A stretch of DNA of 64,000 nucleotides from Streptomyces griseorubiginosus (GTDB taxonomy: Bacteria > Actinomycetota > Actinomycetes > Streptomycetales > Streptomycetaceae): assembly GCF_001514195.1 (NCBI RefSeq), contig NZ_KQ948735.1, positions 249,172 through 313,171 on the forward strand, in the 5' to 3' direction. The notes beneath the pieces were generated by a model. It had not been told where the DNA came from. It saw nothing but the letters and a program-made list of their open reading frames with translations, and made no database searches. This document shows, piece by piece, positions 34,328 through 43,900 of the stretch. How positions within the stretch are numbered: the stretch's first letter is position 1; each line of letters opens with the position of its first letter. Made by a program: the position numbers and the translations under genes.

Positions 34328-34338
34328 GGGGGGGGGGG
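34328..34338. repeat. Run of 11 G residues
   Basis: A homopolymer of 11 G lies 26 bases upstream of the SRPBCC start in the 112-bp gap between the two co-directional genes. On the mRNA strand it reads poly-C. Such tracts are prone to length change. Confidence 0.8.
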
Positions 34339-34413
34339 AGGGAAGCGGGACCGCTGCCGGGCGCCCATGGCGCGTCCGGCAGCGGCAGGTGAGTGCCGAC
34401 GGCTCCGGTCGGC

Positions 34414-35589
<1,176 letters not shown>

Positions 35590-35770
35590 GGTGACTTCCC
35601 TCGGTGCCGCGGCATGACGGCGGCACGGCGATGATGAGACGCACAGCGAAGCCTGACTCCTGGAAGTGCTGGGCCGGTGGTGCGGTCGTGGCTCCGGCAT
35701 GTCTCCGTGGGCCGTTCACCCGGATCGGGCGGAACGGTGGTTCGGCCGCCGGCCCGGCAGGTCGGTCTTC

Positions 35771-35800
35771 GGTGTCCCGAGGTGTCCCGAGGTGTTCCGG
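35771..35800. promoter_or_regulatory. Three 10-bp direct repeats in a 348-bp divergent promoter region
   Basis: ggtgtcccga occurs at 35771 and 35781, then ggtgttccgg at 35791, one helical turn apart. This is inside the gap between the dehydrogenase start (35589) and the S1-domain gene (35938). It may be a regulator site for either gene. I see no gene in the gap. Confidence 0.35.
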
Positions 35801-35937
35801 CGGCGTTTGGTGCGGGTCCCCAGGGTCCTCCGGCACGAAACGACATCTTTGTGATCGATCAGTTCTGTGCCGAACGGCCGAGGAGGTCCGCAGGTGGTGC
35901 TGTCGCACGTGTCGGCTGGTGGACGAGGTGGGGTGGG

Positions 35938-36759
35938 ATGATCCCGCTGGACGACCGGCGGTTCCTCGCCGCGGTCCGGGTCGGTGACGTGTGCCGCGGG
36001 ACCGTCGCCGCCGTTTCGCGGTCCGGGATGGAGGTGACGCTCGACGGGTTCCCCGCCCGGCCGCTCGGGTCGGTGGGAGTGCTGGACGCTTCCTGGCGCA
36101 GGCGATTCGCCGATGTGGCCGTGGTCGGACGAAAGGTCGCCGGTGAGGTCGTCGCCGTGGACCTGGACGCGGGGCGCGCGCTGCTGTCGACGGCGGCGAC
36201 GGAGAACCCCGAGCTCTGGGCGTTCCTCAAACGGCTTCGATGCGGGGAGGTCCTGACCGGGACGGTGGCGGCGATCGAGCGGTTCGGGGTGTTCGTGGCG
36301 CTCGACGAGGGGCCCGGACATCCGATCCATCCCGGCGTAGGGTTCATCACCTACCCCGAGCTGTCGTGGCGTTGGTTCGAGGACGTCTCCGAGGTCGTCG
36401 AGGTCGGGCAGCGGGTGGCGTGCGAGTTTCTGCAGTTCGACACGACGAACGGCGAGGCCCGGCTCTCCCTGCGGGCCACTCGGCCGGACCCCTTCCAGAG
36501 CTTCGCCGACGGCGTCCGGGCGGGCCGGCGGCTGACCGGGCGGGTGACCAAGCTGGTCCCCTTCGGCTTCTTCGTGGAGGTCGCCGACGGCATCGAGGGC
36601 CTGGTGCATCTGTCCGAGCTGGGCCTGCCGCCCGAGGCGGGCCCGATGTCCTCGGTGGCCGTGGAAGAAGCCGTGCGGCCCGGGGACCGGCTGACGGTCT
36701 ACGTCAAGGACGTCGACCGGGAGCGGCGCCGGCTGTCGCTGTCCCTGCGACAGCCCTGA
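35938..36759 (+). CDS. Triple S1-domain RNA-binding protein
   Basis: A 273-residue protein built from three S1 (OB-fold) repeats: RVGDVCRGTVAAVSRSGMEVTL, then RCGEVLTGTVAAIERFGVFVAL and GRRLTGRVTKLVPFGFFVEVADGIEGLVHLSEL. The third is the best conserved, ending in VKDVDRERRRLSLSLR. It resembles a shortened ribosomal protein S1 without the N-terminal repeats; it is not the main rpsA. Probable RNA binding in translation or stress response. The ATG at 35938 is preceded by a G-rich stretch. Its stop codon lies in a 30-bp tandem duplication shared with the convergent neighbour. Confidence 0.82.
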   Translation: MIPLDDRRFLAAVRVGDVCRGTVAAVSRSGMEVTLDGFPARPLGSVGVLDASWRRRFADVAVVGRKVAGEVVAVDLDAGRALLSTAATENPELWAFLKRLRCGEVLTGTVAAIERFGVFVALDEGPGHPIHPGVGFITYPELSWRWFEDVSEVVEVGQRVACEFLQFDTTNGEARLSLRATRPDPFQSFADGVRAGRRLTGRVTKLVPFGFFVEVADGIEGLVHLSELGLPPEAGPMSSVAVEEAVRPGDRLTVYVKDVDRERRRLSLSLRQP

Positions 36760-36814
36760 GCGCCTGCCGCTACGACCGGTTCAGCCTGAGCGCCTGCCCC
36801 TACGACCGGTTCAG
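36755..36814. repeat. 30-bp tandem duplication carrying both convergent stop codons
   Basis: Copies at 36755-36784 and 36785-36814 differ at one base. Each contains a TGA near its left end and a TCA (TGA on the other strand) near its right end. The S1 gene uses the TGA of copy one (36757-36759); the DUF899 gene uses the TCA of copy two (36811-36813). The inner two stops are spare. Confidence 0.92.
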
Positions 36815-37509
36815 CGGGCGTCCTCCGCCTCCGGGCCGTACAGTGCCGCGATGTTCTTGGACGACGGCCAGCGGCTGTAGGTGGGGGACTGGGGCCAGTT
36901 CTCGGGGCTGTCCTGCCATTCCTCCTGGCGGCCGTAGGGGAGGAGGTCGATCAGGGGGAAGGTGTGGCTGAGCTGTTCGGTGCCGCGGCCCGCGGTGTGC
37001 CAGGTGCGGTAGACGATGTCGCCGTCGCGCAGGAAGACGTTGACCGCGAAGCCGCCGTCGGGCGGGGCGCCCATGTCGGTGCCGAAGGGGCTGCCGGCGG
37101 TCGAGTACCAGGTCATCCGGTTGCCGACCCGGTGCCGGTAGGCGAGGGCCTCCTTGATCGGGCCCTGGGTGACCACGACGAACCGCGCGTCGTAGGCGTC
37201 CAGGAACTCCAGGCGGGTGAACTGCGAGGTGAACCCCGTGCAGCCCGGGCACTGCCATTCCTTGCCGGTGAACCACATGTGGTGGTAGACGATCAGCTGC
37301 CGCTTGCCGTCGAAGACGTCCGCCAGCCGTACGGGGCCGTCCTCGCCCTCCAGGGTGTAGTCCGGCATCTCCACCATCGGCAGGCGCCGGCGCTCGGCGG
37401 CGATGGCGTCCAACTCCCGCGTGGCGGCCTTCTCACGGGCGCGGAGTTCTTCCAGGCGGTGCTGCCAGGTCTCGGTGTCGACGACGGGTGGGAGCGCGGG
37501 TGCGGTCAT
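36811..37509 (-). CDS. DUF899 family thioredoxin-like protein
   Basis: A 232-residue protein with the thioredoxin-like arrangement of DUF899: an N-terminal helix with REKAATRELDAIAAERRRLPMVE, then DVFDGKRQLIVYHHMWFTG and a CPGC pair in EWQCPGCTGF. The middle has the FVVVTQGPI strand, and a late HTFPLIDLLPYGRQE segment matches the family. These are often annotated as dithiol-disulfide isomerases, but the biochemical role is unproven. ATG at 37509 (MTAPALPP) is used. Confidence 0.85.
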   Translation of the reverse strand: MTAPALPPVVDTETWQHRLEELRAREKAATRELDAIAAERRRLPMVEMPDYTLEGEDGPVRLADVFDGKRQLIVYHHMWFTGKEWQCPGCTGFTSQFTRLEFLDAYDARFVVVTQGPIKEALAYRHRVGNRMTWYSTAGSPFGTDMGAPPDGGFAVNVFLRDGDIVYRTWHTAGRGTEQLSHTFPLIDLLPYGRQEEWQDSPENWPQSPTYSRWPSSKNIAALYGPEAEDAR

Positions 37510-37650
37510 GGGTTCCCTCACAGGGTGTGCGCGCAGCGGTCTCTTCTGAGAGGACAGACCGCGGCGGCCACCGGAACTCATCGGTCGCCCCGCGGCAGGA
37601 CCAGGGCGGCGGACTGCCCGCCGTGGCCCTCCCGCTCACGACCGGGACCG

Positions 37651-38235
37651 CTACTTGCTCGCCGCGAAGCGCATCAGGGCCAGTTCGTCGCCCTGCTTGA
37701 TCTTGCCTGTCACGTTGATGACCTCGAGCTTCCATGCGGTGCCGACCCGGATCGCCTTGGCGACCGCGCAGCCGTTGTCCGTGGTGAGCATGCTGGGCCA
37801 GATGTCGGCGACCTGCTGGGAGCTGCCGCCGGTGGCGTCGTAGACCTTGAAGCTGATGTTGCGGGCCTTCTGGAAGGAACTGCCCTTCTTGTAGGCCGCG
37901 GCGACGAAGACGATCGACGTGATGTGCGGGGGGATCTTCGCGAACTCGACGGTGACGGTCTCGTCGTCGCCGTCCCCGTGGCCGGTCTGGTTGTCGCCGC
38001 TGTGCAGCAGGGAGCCGTTGCCGATGGGGTCGAGGGAGTCGAGGCCCGCGAGGCGTACCGGGTCGCCGTCGTGCATGGCGATGGCGATCAGGTCGAGGTC
38101 CGTGCCGGACTTGCGGCGCAGTTTGCCGATCACTCCGCCGCTGGCGCCAGCCGTGGGGTCCCAGGAGACCCCTATGGACAGGTGGGTGACGCCGTCCAGG
38201 TCGGCGGGGCCGTCTTCCTTCGTGAGCGTAATCAT
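37651..38235 (-). CDS. TerD-family protein
   Basis: A 194-residue calcium-binding beta-sandwich protein of the tellurium-resistance TerD/TerE family. Two characteristic acidic clusters are present, TDLDLIAIAMHDGD and HSGDNQTGHGDGDDETV, the second corresponding to the conserved GDNxTGxGxGDDE motif that binds calcium. In Streptomyces several TerD proteins occur and affect calcium response and differentiation. The start MITLTKEDG at 38235 matches homologues; ribosome-site support is weak. It diverges from the GNAT gene with 37 bases between starts. Confidence 0.88.
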   Translation of the reverse strand: MITLTKEDGPADLDGVTHLSIGVSWDPTAGASGGVIGKLRRKSGTDLDLIAIAMHDGDPVRLAGLDSLDPIGNGSLLHSGDNQTGHGDGDDETVTVEFAKIPPHITSIVFVAAAYKKGSSFQKARNISFKVYDATGGSSQQVADIWPSMLTTDNGCAVAKAIRVGTAWKLEVINVTGKIKQGDELALMRFAASK

Positions 38236-38272
38236 GGGGACATACTGCACGGGTCCTCGCCATCATGAGGAG

Positions 38273-38800
38273 ATGCCCCGGCTGACCCCGCCCGACGCCC
38301 GGTTCCAGGCCTCCTATCTCGACGCCGTACGGGAGTTCACGGAGGCGGACCGCGATCCGGCCGCGCTGCTGGGCGAGGAGCCCGGGCCCTACGCGAAGTC
38401 CTGGCGCGAGCCGGAGGGGTTCGCCGCCTACGTGGACATGCTGCGCGCGGAGGCCGAACGCCCGCGCAGACCCGACTGGGTGCCGATGACCACCCTCTGG
38501 TACGTCCAGGGCGACACCTTCCTGGGCATGCTCTCGATACGGCACCGGCTCAACCCGTATCTGCTCGAACTCGGCGGCCACATCGGCTACGCGGTCCGCC
38601 CGAGCGCCCGGCGGCGGGGACACGCCACCGCGATGCTCCGGGCCGCGCTGCCCGTCTGTCGTCAACTCGGCATCACGCGGGCCCTGATCACGTGTGACGT
38701 CACCAACACCGCGTCTCGTAAGGTGATCGAGGCCAATGGCGGAGAATTCGAGGATCGGCGCGGTGTGAAGCTGCGGTTCTGGATCCGGACGGGGAACTGA
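38273..38800 (+). CDS. GNAT family N-acetyltransferase
   Basis: A 175-residue acetyltransferase of the RimJ/RimL-like, DUF4081-free GNAT type. The acetyl-CoA loop reads VRPSARRRGHATAML (about residues 110-124). LITCDVTNTASRKVIEANGGEFED is the C-terminal family signature (last strands). ATG at 38273 with GAGGAG directly upstream. The substrate is unknown. It shares its very short upstream region with the divergent TerD gene. Confidence 0.85.
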   Translation: MPRLTPPDARFQASYLDAVREFTEADRDPAALLGEEPGPYAKSWREPEGFAAYVDMLRAEAERPRRPDWVPMTTLWYVQGDTFLGMLSIRHRLNPYLLELGGHIGYAVRPSARRRGHATAMLRAALPVCRQLGITRALITCDVTNTASRKVIEANGGEFEDRRGVKLRFWIRTGN

Positions 38801-38815
38801 GGCGTCTACGTCGTT

Positions 38816-39829
38816 ATGGACCTGGAGAAGCAGCCCGCGCCGGGGCAACCGGCGCCCGAGGGGTGTCTGACCGTCGCCGTCCGCATCCCCGTACGGATCG
38901 TCGTGCTCGTGCTGGTCGTGCCCGTGCGCATGGTGTGGGACGCGCTCGTCGTGGTCGGGCGGTTCCTGCGGGACGGCGTGCTGCGGCCGTTGTGGCGGGC
39001 GCTGGTCGTGTGGCCCCTGACGGCCCTGTGGCGGTACGTCGTGGTGCCCCTCGCCAAGGCGGTCGGATGGCTCGGCAAGGTGCTCCTCGTCATCCCCCTG
39101 GTGTGGCTCTACCGGTACGTGCTGACCCCGGTCGGCCACGGCATCGCCTGGGTCGCGCGCGGGATCGCGGCCGCGCTGGAGTGGGTGTACGCGCGCGTGC
39201 TCACCCCGATCGGGCACGGGATCGTGTGGCTCCTCACGGGTGTCGGAGCCGTCCTCGCCTGGATCTTCACGCCGGTCTGGCGCGCCATCGCCTGGTGCGC
39301 CGGCGGGCTCGTGTGGCTGGCGGGCACGATCGTCAAGGGCATCGGTGTCGCCCTGTACTGGATCGCCCGCGTCCTGCTCGTGCTGCCCGCCGTCGCCCTG
39401 TGGCGCTGGGTCCTCGCACCCGTCGGACGCGTCCTCGCCGTCGTCGGACGGGAGGTGTGGGACGCGCTCGGGCACGCCTGGCGGATCGCCGGGCGCATCT
39501 CGCTCGCCGTCGGACGGTTCCTCGGGACCCTCCTGCGGTGGATCTTCGTGGAGCCGGTGCGCTGGGTGTACCGCACGGTGCTGACCCCGGTCGGGCACGT
39601 GGTCCGGGACGTGGTGCTGCGCCCGGTCGCCGAGGCCGCCCGCAGTGTGGGCCGGATCACCCGGGCCGCCCTCGCCTCCGCCCGCGAGACCGTGCGCGAG
39701 GCCCGCGCCGACTTCCGGCGCATGCTCTTCGGTGAACCCCGTGCGAGGGAAGCGGTGGCCCGGCGGGAACCGACGGGCGCCGACACACGTACTCTTGGTA
39801 GCAGTACGACCGCACTCACGAAGGACTGA
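38816..39829 (+). CDS. Trp-rich repeat protein, probably membrane-embedded (unknown function)
   Basis: A 337-residue protein I do not recognise. Residues about 20-270 are rich in Trp, Val, Leu and Arg and contain a recurring 26-28 residue element with core W/Y-R-x-V-L-T-P-V-G-H-G-I: residues 72-82 (WRYVVVPLAKA), 99-110, 125-136, 196-207 and 252-263. The helices are hydrophobic but carry Arg at regular points, unlike ordinary transporters. The tail (residues 275-337) is hydrophilic. It begins 15 bases after the GNAT gene and ends just upstream of the radical SAM partner and rne. Confidence 0.7.
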   Translation: MDLEKQPAPGQPAPEGCLTVAVRIPVRIVVLVLVVPVRMVWDALVVVGRFLRDGVLRPLWRALVVWPLTALWRYVVVPLAKAVGWLGKVLLVIPLVWLYRYVLTPVGHGIAWVARGIAAALEWVYARVLTPIGHGIVWLLTGVGAVLAWIFTPVWRAIAWCAGGLVWLAGTIVKGIGVALYWIARVLLVLPAVALWRWVLAPVGRVLAVVGREVWDALGHAWRIAGRISLAVGRFLGTLLRWIFVEPVRWVYRTVLTPVGHVVRDVVLRPVAEAARSVGRITRAALASARETVREARADFRRMLFGEPRAREAVARREPTGADTRTLGSSTTALTKD

Positions 39830-39877
39830 GCGACACTGGGCAAGCGACAGCCCGAAGGCCCGCCGCCCGCACCGGCG

Positions 39878-40642
39878 GTGCAGCGCATCCGACTGCGCTA
39901 CACCAAGCGCGGCCGCCTCCGGTTCACCAGCCACCGCGACTTCCAGCGCGCCTTCGAGCGTGCGTTGCGCCGCGCCGAGGTGCCCATGGCGTACTCGGCG
40001 GGGTTCACACCGCATCCGAAGGTGTCGTACGCCAATGCCGCACCCACCGGCACGGGCAGTGAGGCGGAGTACCTGGAGATCGCGCTCACCCAGGCGCGCG
40101 ACCCGGAGAAGCTGCGGCTCCTCCTCGACGAGTCGCTGCCCACCGGGCTCGACGTCGTCGACGCGGTCGAGGCCAGGACCTCGGGGCTCGCCGACCGGCT
40201 CACGGCTTCCGTCTGGGAGCTCAGGCTGGACGGAGTGGAGCCGGCCGAGGCCGAGCAGGCGGTCGCCGCGTTCAACGCCGCCGAGGCGGTGGAGGTCCAG
40301 CGCACCACCAAGAACGGCCTCCGGACCTTCGACGCCCGCCCCGCGGTCGTACAACTCGAAACGCACAGTGAACCTGCTGATAGGCCGACGGACCAGCCCT
40401 GTGCGATACTGCGGCTGGTTGTTCGGCACGTGACGCCTGCCGTACGACCCGACGACGTCCTGTCCGGTCTCCGCGCCGTGGCCGACCTGGCGCCGCCGGT
40501 CCCCGCTGCGGTGACCAGGCTGGCGCAGGGGCTGCTCGATGAAGAGACCGGCACGGTGACCGACCCGCTCGCGCCCGACCGCGAGGCGGTCGAGGCCCCC
40601 TCAACGGCCGAACCGACCGCCACCGCGAAGGCGCCGGCGTAG
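39878..40642 (+). CDS. Radical SAM-associated protein (TIGR03936 / DUF2344)
   Basis: A 254-residue protein with the family N-terminus QRIRLRYTKRGRLRFTSHRDF, AFERALRRAEVPMAYSAGFTPHPKVSYA and the EYLEIAL strand. Members occur beside, or fused to, the radical SAM gene found here at 30072. The GTG at 39878 has no ribosome site; a CTG 14 codons upstream (39836), giving LGKRQPEG, has AAGGA 10 bases before it and matches the N-terminus I remember for homologues, so the true start may be that CTG. Downstream, after 263 bp, is rne; the genes are co-directional. Confidence 0.85.
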   Translation: MQRIRLRYTKRGRLRFTSHRDFQRAFERALRRAEVPMAYSAGFTPHPKVSYANAAPTGTGSEAEYLEIALTQARDPEKLRLLLDESLPTGLDVVDAVEARTSGLADRLTASVWELRLDGVEPAEAEQAVAAFNAAEAVEVQRTTKNGLRTFDARPAVVQLETHSEPADRPTDQPCAILRLVVRHVTPAVRPDDVLSGLRAVADLAPPVPAAVTRLAQGLLDEETGTVTDPLAPDREAVEAPSTAEPTATAKAPA

Positions 40643-40905
40643 GGAAGGTCCCGCGAAGGACGGGCGTCGTAGCGCAGCCCTCGTACTCGGGAGCCACCTG
40701 GGTCGGGCAGCGCACCCACACAGAAGACTTTCGCCAGGCCGTAGCCAAGAGGGCGTACGGAACCGGCGAGACAGGACACAGAGAGCTCCCGTGCGGCGCC
40801 CGCGCCCCGGACGGCGGCACCGCGCATCGCGCGAGCCGCGGACGTCACCGGCAACTCCGCCGGACCAGGCGCGGCGCCCGGGAGCCTGACGGGAGACAAG
40901 CCCGC
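40643..40905 (+). other. 263-bp leader region of rne
   Basis: No open frame of note. It carries several G/C-rich palindromes (for example gcgcatcgcgcgagccgc near 40826). RNase E in other bacteria cuts its own 5' leader for feedback control; whether this region does that is not shown. GGGAGA precedes the ATG at 40906. Confidence 0.4.
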
Positions 40906-43900
40906 ATGCTCGAACCGACCGAAGCCGCAGAGTCCGCCACGGACTCCGAAGCCAACACCACCCCTAGCGACACCCTGCCGCCGCGCCGTCGGCGCCGTGC
41001 CGCGTCCCGGCCGGCGGGTCCGCCGACCGACGCCGCCGCCCCGGCCGAGGAGGTCGTCGCCCCGGCCATACCGGCCGCGGAGGCCGAGGACCTCGTCACC
41101 GACGAGGAGGAGAAGCTCGACGAGAGCGTCGACACCGTCGACTCCGTCGAGAGCACGGAGACCGAGGCACCGGCCGAGGCCGCCGCGCCCGCCGCGCGAC
41201 CGCGTCGGCGTGCCACCCGCCGGGCGTCCGCGCCCGCCGGTTCCCCCGCGGCGGCCGAGGCCGCCGAGACCGTGGTGCCCGTGGCCGCCGAGGCGCCCGC
41301 CGAAGACGTGACCGCGCAGAGCGCACCCGCCGTCGAGGCCACGACCGAGGACGCGGCTCCGGCGCGCCCGCGTCGGCGTGCGACCCGCCGTGTGTCGGCG
41401 CCGGCCGCGGCTCCGGCCGAGACCGCGGCAGCCGAGACCGGGACCGAGACCGAGGCCGTGGTGCCGGTCGTCGCCGCCACCGAGGCCGCCGACGAGACGC
41501 CCGCCGCGGAGACCCCCGCCCCCGCCGCGCGCACCCGGCGCCGGGCCACTCGGCGTGCCGCCGCGCCCGCCGGGGCCCCTGAGACCGCCGAGCCGGTGAC
41601 CGCGGAGGCGCCCGCCGAGGCCCCCGCGCCCGCCGAGGCCCCCGCGCCCGCCGAGGTCGCGGAGGCCGAGGACGCGGCTCCGCGTCGCCGCCGCCGTGCC
41701 ACCCGTCGCGTGTCCGCCCCGGCCGCCGAGAGCGCCGCGCCCACGGAGAGCGCCGCGCCCGCCGAGAGCGCTGCCGAGGAGAAGCCCGCCGCCGAGGCGC
41801 CCGCCGAGCCCGTCACGGAGGCTCCCGCCGCGGAGGCCACCGTCGAGGACGCCGCCCCCCGTCGTGGCCGTCGCCGGGCCGTGCGCCAGGCCGCCACCGG
41901 ATTCTCCGAGCCCGCGCGGCGAGCCGCCGGCACCGGGGACGAGGAGAACGGCTCCCGGCGCCCCGCGCGGCCCGCGGTCGCCGTGTTCCAGGCCCCCGTC
42001 TTCACCGAGCCGCAGTTCCAGACCCCGCAGCGGGCGGCCGCCGAGGCCGCCGCCGAGGCGGAGGCCGGTCGGGACGAGCAGGCCGAGGCCGTCGCGTCCG
42101 CCGAGCCCGTCGAGGCCCTGGAAGCCGTCGCGGAGACCACCGAGGAGCAGACCGGGTCGCGGCGCCGCCGCCGGCGCCGTGGTGCCCCCGAGGAGCCCGA
42201 GGCGCGGGAGACCGCCGTGTCCGCCACCGAGGCCGTCGTCGAGGAAGAGGAGACGGACGAGGGCGCCGAGGACTCCGTCGACGAGGACGAGACCGAGGAC
42301 ACCGGTTCGCGTCGGCGCCGTCGTCGCGGTGGCCGTCGCCGCCGCCGGGGCGAGTCCGCCGAGGCCTCCGGTGACGAGGACTCCGACGACTCGGACGAGC
42401 CCGCCGCCGAGCAGTCCTCCCAGGACGACGAAGAGGACGAGGACGACGAGGACGCCCGTTCCGACGAGTCCGGCGGGTCCAGCTCCAGCAGCCGTCGCCG
42501 CCGTCGCCGCCGGCGCCGGGCCGGGGACGCGTCCACCGACGCCGAGCCCGGTGACGGCGACCCCGAGCGGACCGTCGTCAAGGTGCGCGAGCCCCGTCCG
42601 AAGGCCGAGCCCTCCGACGAGGTGCAGTCCATCAAGGGCTCGACCCGTCTGGAGGCCAAGAAGCAGCGCCGTCGCGAAGGCCGTGAGCAGGGCCGCAGGC
42701 GTGTGCCGATCATCACCGAGGCCGAGTTCCTCGCCCGCCGCGAGGCCGTCGAGCGGGTGATGGTCGTGCGCCAGCACGGCGAGCGCACCCAGATCGGCGT
42801 GCTCGAGGACGGCGTGCTCGTCGAGCACTACGTCAACAAGGAGCAGGCCACCTCGTACGTCGGCAACGTCTACCTGGGCAAGGTCCAGAACGTCCTGCCG
42901 TCCATGGAGGCCGCCTTCATCGACATCGGCAAGGGCCGCAACGCGGTCCTCTACGCCGGTGAGGTCAACTTCGAGGCGCTCGGCATGGCCAACGGGCCGC
43001 GCCGCATCGAGAGCGCGCTGAAGTCCGGCCAGTCCGTGCTCGTCCAGGTCACCAAGGACCCGATCGGGCACAAGGGCGCGCGTCTGACCAGCCAGGTCTC
43101 CCTGCCGGGCCGCTACCTCGTGTACGTCCCCGAGGGTTCGATGACCGGCATCAGCCGCAAGCTGCCCGACACCGAGCGGGCGCGTCTGAAGACCATCCTC
43201 AAGAAGATCGTCCCCGAGGACGCGGGCGTCATCGTCCGCACCGCCGCCGAGGGCGCCTCCGAGGACGAGCTGCGCCGCGACGTCGAGCGGCTCCAGGCGC
43301 AGTGGGAGGACATCCAGAAGAAGGCCAAGAGCGGCAACGCCCCGACGCTGCTCTACGGCGAGCCGGACATGACCGTCCGGGTCGTCCGCGACATCTTCAA
43401 CGAGGACTTCTCCAAGGTCGTCGTCAGCGGTCAGGACGCCTGGGAGACCGTCCACGGATACGTCTCCCACGTCGCCCCCGACCTCGCCGAGCGGCTTCAG
43501 AAGTGGACCTCCGAGGTCGACGTCTTCGCCACGTACCGGATCGACGAGCAGCTCGCCAAGGCGCTGGACCGCAAGGTCTGGCTGCCCAGCGGCGGCTCGC
43601 TGGTGATCGACCGGACCGAGGCGATGGTCGTGGTCGACGTCAACACCGGCAAGTTCACCGGCCAGGGCGGCAACCTGGAGGAGACGGTCACCAGGAACAA
43701 CCTGGAGGCGGCCGAGGAGATCGTGCGTCAGCTGCGGCTGCGCGACCTCGGCGGCATCATCGTGATCGACTTCATCGACATGGTCCTGGAGTCCAACCGG
43801 GACCTGGTGCTCAGGCGTCTGCTGGAGTGCCTGGGCCGGGACCGGACCAAGCACCAGGTCGCCGAGGTCACCTCGCTGGGTCTGGTCCAGATGACCCGCA

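Noticed and set aside
37433..40429. Open frame of 998 codons on the minus strand across TerD, GNAT and the Trp-rich gene
   Set aside because: It crosses several genes and their gaps, and the text is His/Arg/Pro/Asp-rich without motifs.
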